Source: Gammaproteobacteria bacterium (GTDB taxonomy: Bacteria > Pseudomonadota > Gammaproteobacteria > Pseudomonadales > JAUIET01). Taken from it: a stretch of 64,000 nucleotides of DNA. Below are positions 17,645 to 25,677 of this stretch, piece after piece; within the stretch, counting starts at the first letter, position 1, and every line of letters begins with the position of its first letter. A program made the translations under genes and the position numbers. The stretch spans positions 47,923 through 111,922 of the forward strand of contig JAUIHW010000010.1 of assembly GCA_030431775.1 (NCBI GenBank), written 5' to 3'. The notes under the pieces are model-generated. The model saw only the letters and a program-made list of their open reading frames with translations, was not told where the DNA came from and did no database searches.

Positions 17645-18556
17645 TCATCCGTGGGGGCTCGGCGAACTCGCTACGGTGAAGTCCGTTTCTTCGAGTACGA
17701 TTGAGGGGCAACACATCTCTACCCATCCGCAATAGGGAGGCGAGACCTGGTAGCCCAATAGTTCCTGCACTTGTCTTGGGTATTTTCGTACCGTTTCCTT
17801 CGGCACCACCAAGTATTGATTTTCTTCCTGCCGTCGATGTCCCTGGGTAAGGGAAATCGCAATGGCAAGGCGCCGCTCATCTTCGGTCATGTTGGCGCCA
17901 CCTCCGTGATAGAGCGAACCGAAGTACAGTAAGCCTGAGCCCCGTCGCATTTCAGCGCAGACCGCCTCTTGAGGTGTTGGTATTCTATCCATATCCCATT
18001 TGTGACTGCCAGGAATTGCCATCGTTGCGCCATTCTTTGCAGTGAAATCTGTTCCGGCAAACAAGGTCTGTAATAGTGTTTGAGGACCTGGATGATAGGC
18101 ATGATACATGCCGTCGTCGCGATGCAAATCCTGGGCGGGCTGGCCAGGCCAGATTTCAATCGCCTGGGTTACTGAGATTTGGATGGAAGGCTTCACCATC
18201 TGTCGTTTCTCGCCTGCAGCCATAGGAAACTCTGGCCGGAGGAAGGCATCGGCTGCACCAAGAAAAATCGGGTTCTGTACGAATTCTGCGGTTGCCAGTG
18301 ATTTGGCAAATAACGCTGAGCAGCGCCGAGTTCTATCACCGGAAAACCCTTGCTCGCCAAACGGCGTGCGCTCCAGCCAGGGAGCCAAATCTGCAATAAA
18401 TCGGTCCATCACATCGGCCGAAATCATGTCTTCGATGATTATACAGCCGTCACGGTCAAGAACCTCGCATACATCATCAATCAACGAATCGTTAGTAAAG
18501 CGTGTTATTGCCAACTTCAATACCCCAGGTGCTCGCGATTTCTGTGAGGGACGCAT
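17645..18556 (-). CDS. Phytanoyl-CoA dioxygenase (PhyH)-family protein
   Basis: 303 aa; LHRDDGMYHAYHPGPQTLLQTL (HxD) and LYHGGGANMTEDERRLAIAISL distal His; start may be internal because an operator-like site abuts it. Confidence 0.8.
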   Translation of the reverse strand: MRPSQKSRAPGVLKLAITRFTNDSLIDDVCEVLDRDGCIIIEDMISADVMDRFIADLAPWLERTPFGEQGFSGDRTRRCSALFAKSLATAEFVQNPIFLGAADAFLRPEFPMAAGEKRQMVKPSIQISVTQAIEIWPGQPAQDLHRDDGMYHAYHPGPQTLLQTLFAGTDFTAKNGATMAIPGSHKWDMDRIPTPQEAVCAEMRRGSGLLYFGSLYHGGGANMTEDERRLAIAISLTQGHRRQEENQYLVVPKETVRKYPRQVQELLGYQVSPPYCGWVEMCCPSIVLEETDFTVASSPSPHG

Positions 18557-18579
18557 TTATTGCTCGTTTGAACAATATT
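18556..18579. promoter_or_regulatory. Putative operator A (weaker) upstream of PhyH gene
   Basis: TTTATTGCTCG-TT-TGAACAATATT; one strong half-site. Confidence 0.35.
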
Positions 18580-18965
18580 TAAGTTGAGTCTACACTCGCC
18601 ACTCTGGCTGTCAAGCCGGGAAATAAAGCGAACCTCTCTCTTGGTGTGTTAGTGGCGCCACAAAGGCGTCACAGCATTGGTTGCTCATGACTCCGGGAAG
18701 AGAACGGCGGCAAGTACGATTGGTGGGCATTGCTATGTTTCCGAGTATATAAGATATGGACCCCCATGACCCCATATCAGCCGGTAGTCAACAGGCGATG
18801 AACCGCCTGATAACCGATTGATGGCCTAGAATTCCTCCGCCAGCCCTTAAAAATCAACAGTTTTTTCTCCACATACCGCCCCATCCTAACCATCAGGCTT
18901 GCCGGACTCCTGCCGCGCCGCCAGGGTTGCAGCAACTTGAATAGCATCGTTGTTTTTTTCGAGCG

Positions 18966-19147
18966 TTATTTGAACAGGCCCGCTTGCATGCAGGCAGCGG
19001 ATGACGCACGACTTTCAAGCAACAGATTGGAATCCTGTGTGGCGGCTTTGCCCTCCAAGTGGCTTTGTATCTTCTCAATGACCACCGGGTCTTTAATGCA
19101 GGCGATCACTTTGACAGCGCCACCGCATTCAACGCATGTTTTGATAG
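18966..19147 (-). pseudogene. C-terminal remnant of an IS91-family-like transposase
   Basis: Minus-strand translation KTCVECGGAVKVIACIKDPVVIEKIQSHLEGKAATQDSNLLLES...GLFK*; resembles the CPxCGGxLKVIAxIxDPxVIxxILxHL tail of IS91/IS801-type transposases; stops just upstream, no full ORF. Confidence 0.6.
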
Positions 19148-19316
19148 CAGATTAAGCCTATCGGCGTTTACCGGCCATAAGACGGGTTAGGTTGTTTCGT
19201 AGAGCTTGGTTAAAACCCCGCCAGTAGCCGATATACAAAAATACAGTATCTGCAATTCGGTACCATTCGCCTAAAGTGCTTGACATTGTGCCATATCGTT
19301 CGCTATCTTCCATTTA

Positions 19317-19340
19317 TTAATTGTTCACATGAATAATTAA
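19317..19340. promoter_or_regulatory. Putative operator A upstream of TonB-dependent receptor
   Basis: TTAATTGTTCA-CA-TGAATAATTAA; best match, one mismatch between half-sites. Confidence 0.65.
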
Positions 19341-19456
19341 TATGAGTAATTTGACGCAGCGGTCGCCGTTGTTGATACCAATGTCAATTTTGTTGCCTCA
19401 GATTCTTGCCAATAAATGAGCGGCAAACGACAAGCCGATTACCGTAATAAGAGGGA

Positions 19457-21709
19457 ATGTCAATGAATTCACACCAAGGGCCATCAAATTCGAAGGGTTG
19501 TATTCGCAAATCCATATGGTTGGGCCTAGGGGTAGTCTCCGCCGCCTGGATTCCTGCCCCTGCGATCGCTGAGCTAGAAGAGGTGGTAGTAACCGCCACA
19601 AGACGTGCTCAATCTCTTCAGGAAATTCCATCAGCTGTTTCATCCTTTAGCGGTGATATGCTGGACAAAATGAAGATTGATGATGTCGGAGATCTGGCTG
19701 GCCAGCTGCCCAACTTGAGTTCGATACAGCCCTACGGAGAAGGCGGCTCACCTTTTTTCGTATTAAGAGGCGTTACAACCAGCGATTATACTTACACACA
19801 GAGCTCCCCTATCGCGATGTATGTCGATGACGCGGTTCGTGCTCTGCCAACACTTGAAATTGGTCATATGTACGACATTGAGCGGATTGAAGTACTGAGA
19901 GGCCCGCAAGGATCTTTGTATGGTAAAAACGCAACGGGTGGCGCAGTCAATGTAATCACCCGAAAACCCGACTTCGATCGCGAGGGGTACATCACGCTTG
20001 GTTACGGAAATTACGACCGCATAGAAGCAAGGGCTGCCTTTCAATCTGCACTAGTTGACGATGTGCTTGCAATGCGAATCGCGCTAAACTACGTTCAAGA
20101 CGACGGTACGATAGAAAACCAGCTTCCTGGACTGGCCGATGACCTGGGTATTGATTTGCTCAGCGGCCGGCTGTCTTTGCTCTTTAAGCCGAGCGATAAC
20201 TTTGATGCTCTGTTGAGAGTGTATACCCACGACAATGATACAACCCCTTACAGCGCTTTCTCTGAGGTAACTATTCCGGGGCTAACCGGTGGAACGACGC
20301 GTGCTGGTCTAGGCTTCCACGAAAGTCGATCGCAGTCCACCTCGAAATTCTGGAAACATGAAAACACTGGTTTCAACCTGACGCTTAACTGGCAGATCAA
20401 CGATGACTATACACTGGTATCTGTGACCAGTTATGACGATGCCGAACTGGAATACGCGGCCGACGATGATGGTCTGGAGCTGGCGCTGGACGAATCAGAG
20501 TTGTTTGCCAAAAATATTAAGCAAACTGTACAAGAGCTTCGCCTGGTTTCCGAATTGGAAGGCCCATTGAACTGGATTGCTGGCTTCCAATATATATCGG
20601 ATGAGCTCGATAACAGCACAATTATATGGACTCTGGATGATGAAGCGCTCGGCTTTGTTGATACGTTGAGCGCTGTGTTGGGTACTCCCCCTACCGGTGG
20701 CCGAGGTTTCCATTTTGGCAATTTCCTCCATCAAGAGAGAGACAGTTGGGCTGCATACGTGCGTGCGGAGTACTCGATTACACCCAACGTAACGCTCCGA
20801 GGTGGTTATCGCTACAGTGATGACGAGGTCGAAGTGAGCGATTACGATGCGTTTTTTGGAGAAACCACGGCTGGCGGTGAGCGCGTTCTGAGCTTTCCAG
20901 TGTTCTTGGATGCCAGTCAGTCAGAGAGTTACACAAATTCCTCGATAGAGTTGGGCGTAGACTGGCAAGTGAGTGAAGACGTTCTTGCCTATTTTTCTTT
21001 CAGCCAGGGCTATCGATCTGGAGCAATAAACGGTCAGGCATTCAGTGATGCGGCAGCTGAAATCACCGCCGCCGCGCCCGAAGAAGTCGATTCCTATGAA
21101 ATGGGCATTAAATCTCAATTGCTTGAAGGAAGCCTGACTTTAAATGCAGCGGCCTTCCATTATATCTACGAGAATCAGCAGTTTTTGATCGCAGAGGACG
21201 GTGGCTTTCTTTTTCCACTGCGAAATGCGCCTGAATCCACGATCACTGGTTTTGAAGCCGAGGCGCAATTACAGGCCTCGGACACTGTATACCTGACTGC
21301 GGGTATAGGACTGCTAAAACCGGAGTACGAGGAACTTGAAATACTAGGCGCGTCGGCTGCTGGAAATCAATTGATTGGCGCACCCGAGGCTACGGCAAAT
21401 CTCGGTTTGGATTGGCAGTTTCTCAAAGCGGACTTTGGTGAACTTAGCCTAAATCTGAATAGCTCCTATCAATCGAAAGTATACTTTGAACCTTTTGAAG
21501 ACGATGCGCTCTCACAGGATTCTTATTGGGTGGTGAATGCGAGATTGTCGCTTGAAGCTGATAATTACAGCGCCGGAATCTGGTCGAAGAACTTACTTGA
21601 TGAAGAGTACTTCGTTTATGGACTTGATTTGAGCTCCACTTATGGAGCACTTTACTTCCAGCGGGGAGCGCCTCAGACTTTCGGTGTGGATTTCACCTAT
21701 CGGTTTTAG
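19457..21709 (+). CDS. TonB-dependent receptor
   Basis: 750 aa; LEEVVVTATRRAQSLQEIPSAV, DIERIEVLRGPQGSLYGKNATGGAVN, ends FTYRF. Confidence 0.95.
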   Translation: MSMNSHQGPSNSKGCIRKSIWLGLGVVSAAWIPAPAIAELEEVVVTATRRAQSLQEIPSAVSSFSGDMLDKMKIDDVGDLAGQLPNLSSIQPYGEGGSPFFVLRGVTTSDYTYTQSSPIAMYVDDAVRALPTLEIGHMYDIERIEVLRGPQGSLYGKNATGGAVNVITRKPDFDREGYITLGYGNYDRIEARAAFQSALVDDVLAMRIALNYVQDDGTIENQLPGLADDLGIDLLSGRLSLLFKPSDNFDALLRVYTHDNDTTPYSAFSEVTIPGLTGGTTRAGLGFHESRSQSTSKFWKHENTGFNLTLNWQINDDYTLVSVTSYDDAELEYAADDDGLELALDESELFAKNIKQTVQELRLVSELEGPLNWIAGFQYISDELDNSTIIWTLDDEALGFVDTLSAVLGTPPTGGRGFHFGNFLHQERDSWAAYVRAEYSITPNVTLRGGYRYSDDEVEVSDYDAFFGETTAGGERVLSFPVFLDASQSESYTNSSIELGVDWQVSEDVLAYFSFSQGYRSGAINGQAFSDAAAEITAAAPEEVDSYEMGIKSQLLEGSLTLNAAAFHYIYENQQFLIAEDGGFLFPLRNAPESTITGFEAEAQLQASDTVYLTAGIGLLKPEYEELEILGASAAGNQLIGAPEATANLGLDWQFLKADFGELSLNLNSSYQSKVYFEPFEDDALSQDSYWVVNARLSLEADNYSAGIWSKNLLDEEYFVYGLDLSSTYGALYFQRGAPQTFGVDFTYRF

Positions 21710-22237
21710 GTAGCGTATTTTGTATTATTACCATTTACGGGACGTCGGTGTTTAATTAACTAAGCAAGCAGTTCTTCAGTTTAGTAGAGACCGCCGACGC
21801 CACATGATGATCAATATACAGGTATTGTTGTTGGTATTGTGAAATAGCCCGGTGAGTTAGACTATTGAATTGCACTTAAAACTGCCCCCGGATTGGATTA
21901 TGATGGGCTATAGAGTTCAATGATTTCTGAATTGATTAGGGCCTGTAGCTGTCCCATATATGCCAAATTTGACATTCAAATAATCAGAAGCACAACCTAA
22001 CGAAAAAGAAATAGGGTGCTGACAATTGCTGCAACAGGCTGCGCAAAATAGTTGCCACTACCAATTCTGCTTATGGCTTCGATGGAAGGTGGCGGGAATG
22101 CACGACCAACGGAACCATCGTTAGGATGAATATGCTATCTCTAAAGGCCTTTGATGGTCTGAGTCTGGAGGCGGTAGCGATTGTTTATGCCTGCAGCCTG
22201 GTGGAACTTACCTAGCCGGCTGCCTGACGTCAGCAGC

Positions 22238-23239
22238 TTACCAGCGCTGTTGCTGTTTCCAGCGGCGTGGGGAAACCCCGAAACGCTGACGGAAGGCATT
22301 GGAGAAGGCGCTCAGGTCCGCGTAGCAGAGCATGTCCGCCAGAGTGGTCAGGGAGCCGTTGGATTCGAGCAGGTATTTCCTCGCGGCGTTGAAACGCACT
22401 TCGTCTAACAACTCCTTGAAACTTGTGTGCTCGGCTTTGAGGCGACGCTGCAAGGTGCGCTTGTTGATCGCCAGGGTTGCAGCAACGCGTTCGATAGAGC
22501 AGTCTCCGGTGTACATGGCCTGCTGGATCAGGTAACGGATCTTGGCGGGAAAGTCGTCCGGGTGGGCAAACTGCAATACATCGATGTAAGTCTCAAGTAA
22601 GCGGTGCAGTTGCGGGTTGGCCTGCACGATCGGCCTGTCCAGAATTGTCGCGTCGAATGTCATGCTTGTCACGTCCCAGTTGAATTGAACCGGGCAACGA
22701 AAACGCTTCCGGTAGGGGCCGAGATCGTCCGTCTCGCCATGGGCCAGGTAGACTGTCGTCGGGGCCCAGTCATTGCGCCACAGCAAGCGCATCATATCTA
22801 CACCGATACCGGCCACAAGGTCTTCCTGCTGCCGGATGGGCAGTTTGCCCTCCAGTTTGCAGGTAAACTGCAGAGATGCCACGCTCCCATTTACATGCAG
22901 CGCGATGTCGGCACCCTGGTTGTGAAAGGAGAAGCGGGTGATTAACTCGCGCAAGGCCGTGCGCAGGTCCGGGGCCTGCTGGATGACGAAGCCCAGGGCG
23001 CCGAGAATGCTGACGTCCTGGTGCTCGGAGAGGCGGAGGCCGAAGTGCGGGCAGCCAGTTTCCATACTGGCCTGTTCCAGCAGCAGCAGTAAACTGGTGT
23101 AGGAGATCCAGGATTCCGGATCCGCTTCAATGCCGTACAGGCCGAGACGTTGCAACAGCTGATCTGCGTCGCCTCCGAGTTCCTCGATAGTGGCGCGAAC
23201 ACCTGTTAGTGCGGAAGCTCGCACCAGGAAGTCTGACAT
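22238..23239 (-). CDS. AraC-family transcriptional regulator with N-terminal arabinose-binding-like domain
   Basis: 333 aa; IERVAATLAINKRTLQRRLKAEHTSFKELLDEVRFNAARKYLLESNGSLTTLADMLCYADLSAFSNAFRQRFGVSPRRWK. Confidence 0.95.
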   Translation of the reverse strand: MSDFLVRASALTGVRATIEELGGDADQLLQRLGLYGIEADPESWISYTSLLLLLEQASMETGCPHFGLRLSEHQDVSILGALGFVIQQAPDLRTALRELITRFSFHNQGADIALHVNGSVASLQFTCKLEGKLPIRQQEDLVAGIGVDMMRLLWRNDWAPTTVYLAHGETDDLGPYRKRFRCPVQFNWDVTSMTFDATILDRPIVQANPQLHRLLETYIDVLQFAHPDDFPAKIRYLIQQAMYTGDCSIERVAATLAINKRTLQRRLKAEHTSFKELLDEVRFNAARKYLLESNGSLTTLADMLCYADLSAFSNAFRQRFGVSPRRWKQQQRW

Positions 23240-23636
23240 CAGTTGTTATCTCTTTATTCGCTTGCCTGTCGTCGAATATCAAGTAATGTAACTGGAGTGT
23301 CAAGCAGGAGACTAGCCCGGGCTAGATTGCCCCGGGGCGTCATTGGCACCTATTCGCAATTTCCTGTCGCTGATAAAAGACTATTTGGCGCAATTGTAGA
23401 GTAGATTCCCACCATTGATAAGCGGGTAACAGGCGGACATGGGCGATCGGCAGCAAGAGGTGTTCATCAGTGGCGTGGTGGCTCCTCATCATATTCGGGC
23501 GAGCCTTGCGCAAGCTTAGAGCAGATCTTGAGGGCTGATGGACGCCGACTGGGGCTGCTCTCTGAAATAAGCCACTTGAGGCAGAACAAAACAATGCCAA
23601 CCAGATTTTCCACAAGCCGTTCAAGGAGTACATAAA

Positions 23637-25559
23637 ATGCAACATCGGACGGTAACATGCACCATTATTGCCGTATCGCTGGTAGGCATCATGAGCATGC
23701 CGGTAATATCGGCGGATACGGCGAATACAAGCTATTCGCCCTACGCTGATCGGGAATATCCCACGCAGGTGTTGTTCGGTGATGTGCACGTTCACTCCGG
23801 GTTGTCTGCAGACGCGGGGGGCGGCGGTACGCGCCTGATGCCGGAGGATGCCTACCGCTTTGCCCGCGGTGATGAGGTGACATCCAACACCGGGCTGCCA
23901 TTGAAAATCTCGCGACCATACGACTTCCTGGCAGTGACAGACCACAGCGATGGTATGGGTGTCATAACGGATATATTGAAAGGAGCGCCCAACATTATGG
24001 CCGACCCCTACGGCCGTGAACTCAACGCCGCTTTCAACAAGGGTGGCATGACCGCCAAGAAAGCTATGGTGGGTATGATAGCGCGGTTCGCTCAGGGCGA
24101 TGTGCCGGTGGCACTTAATTACCAGCCGGGCAACCCAGCCTACCGCTCTGCCTGGGAAGATATTGTCTCGGCGGGACAGGAGTTTAACGAACCCGGGCGA
24201 TTCACCACGCTGTTCGGCTTCGAATGGACGTCCCTGGTCAATGGCAACAACCTGCACCGCGTGGTGTTGATGCGCGATGACGCCAACGTGGCAAAACAGC
24301 TTGAACCCTATACCACCACCCCACCGGTGGGCAGCCCGAACCCGCGCGACCTGTGGAACTGGATGCAGGATTGGGAATCCACCACGGGTGGCCGGATGCT
24401 GGCTATCCCACACAATGGCAACTTGTCTAATGGCTGGATGTTCCCGCTGGTGGACGATTTCCAGGATGGCAGGCCCCTGGATGCCGAGTATGCCCAGACT
24501 CGGCAGCGGTGGGAGCCACTGGTGGAAATGTCGCAGCACAAGGGCGATGGTGAGGCACATCCGATATTGTCCACGAATGACGAGTTTGCGGATTTCGAGA
24601 CCTGGGACATCGGCAATCTCGATGTCAGCGAAGCCAAGACGCCGGACATGCTGCCGGGCGAGTACGCGCGCTCCGGGCTAAAGCGGGGCTTGGAACTGGG
24701 CAAAGCGCTGGGCGTCAATCCGTACAAGTTCGGCATGATCGGCTCCACTGATACCCACCTCGCTGCATCCACTGCCCGCGAGGAGAACTTTTTCGGCAAG
24801 AGCACCCCGGAAGAGCCGCGGCCGGAGCGGGCCATGGTGATTGGCAAGCAAAACATGGTTCTGGGCCTGACCCGCTACGGTTGGGAAACGTCCGCTGGCA
24901 GCCTGGTGGCAGTCTGGGCCAAGGAGAACACGCGCGGGGAGGTTTTCGATGCGATGCAGCGTCGAGAGGCATACGCTACCACCGGCACGCGTATCCGTGT
25001 GCGTTTCTTTGGAGGCTATGGCTTTGATGATGCGGACGCATTGCGACGCGATATCGCGCGGGTGGGCTACGCCAAAGGCGTGCCCATGGGGAGCGATCTG
25101 CCGGCGGTCAGCAATAACACCACGCCCAGTTTCCTGGTGGCGGCCATGCGCGACCCGGATGGCGCGAACCTCGATCGGGTACAGGTGATCAAAGGCTGGC
25201 TGGACGACGCGGGAAAGGCACAGGAGAAAGTCTACGATGTTGTGTGGTCAGGGGGTCGGACGCCCGGCGCCAATGGCAAGCTGCCTCCCGTTGGCAGTAC
25301 GGTTGACCTGTCCGTTCCGAGCTGGAGCAATTCCATTGGCGCTGCTGAATTGACTGGGGTGTGGACGGACCCGGATTTCAAGCCGGCCCAGGACGCGTTT
25401 TACTACGCTCGCGTACTGGAGATACCCACCCCCCGATGGACGGCCTATGACAAGACTCGTTTTGGAATCGAATTGCCGGATGACGTGCCCCTGACCCTGC
25501 AGGAGAGGGCCTATACGTCTCCCATCTGGTACAGTCCGCGATCCGGCAGAGGCGATTGA
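23637..25559 (+). CDS. DUF3604 domain-containing secreted protein
   Basis: 640 aa; signal peptide; PTQVLFGDVHVHSGLSADAGGGGTRLMPEDAYRFARGDEV, PYDFLAVTDHSDGMG, FGMIGSTDTH. Confidence 0.92.
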   Translation: MQHRTVTCTIIAVSLVGIMSMPVISADTANTSYSPYADREYPTQVLFGDVHVHSGLSADAGGGGTRLMPEDAYRFARGDEVTSNTGLPLKISRPYDFLAVTDHSDGMGVITDILKGAPNIMADPYGRELNAAFNKGGMTAKKAMVGMIARFAQGDVPVALNYQPGNPAYRSAWEDIVSAGQEFNEPGRFTTLFGFEWTSLVNGNNLHRVVLMRDDANVAKQLEPYTTTPPVGSPNPRDLWNWMQDWESTTGGRMLAIPHNGNLSNGWMFPLVDDFQDGRPLDAEYAQTRQRWEPLVEMSQHKGDGEAHPILSTNDEFADFETWDIGNLDVSEAKTPDMLPGEYARSGLKRGLELGKALGVNPYKFGMIGSTDTHLAASTAREENFFGKSTPEEPRPERAMVIGKQNMVLGLTRYGWETSAGSLVAVWAKENTRGEVFDAMQRREAYATTGTRIRVRFFGGYGFDDADALRRDIARVGYAKGVPMGSDLPAVSNNTTPSFLVAAMRDPDGANLDRVQVIKGWLDDAGKAQEKVYDVVWSGGRTPGANGKLPPVGSTVDLSVPSWSNSIGAAELTGVWTDPDFKPAQDAFYYARVLEIPTPRWTAYDKTRFGIELPDDVPLTLQERAYTSPIWYSPRSGRGD

Positions 25560-25677
25560 GGTCACCCATCGGTCTGATGAGTTATCACACTGTCGCTTGA
25601 TCACAACAATCTGTCGCCAATTATAAAGTTTTCGTGACTTTGGCACGGTAAGTTGCCGATACAGGCCAATAATCACA

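Noticed and set aside
18960-18980. TTATTTGAACAG as another operator A
   Set aside because: Single half-site inside the IS91-like remnant, no palindromic partner, not in a promoter position.
1-21709. Calling this a complete canonical nicotine pathway
   Set aside because: Only one flavin amine oxidase is present, with no clear semialdehyde dehydrogenase or HspB ortholog; the substrate is left open.
21710-22237. Possible gene remnant or small RNA in the 530-bp gap
   Set aside because: No coherent translated similarity, strong hairpin or promoter/terminator pair that I could support.
23340-24560. 406-aa minus-strand ORF
   Set aside because: Antisense to the start of the DUF3604 gene (23637-25559), low-complexity composition with no domain signal; shadow ORF of GC-rich coding DNA.
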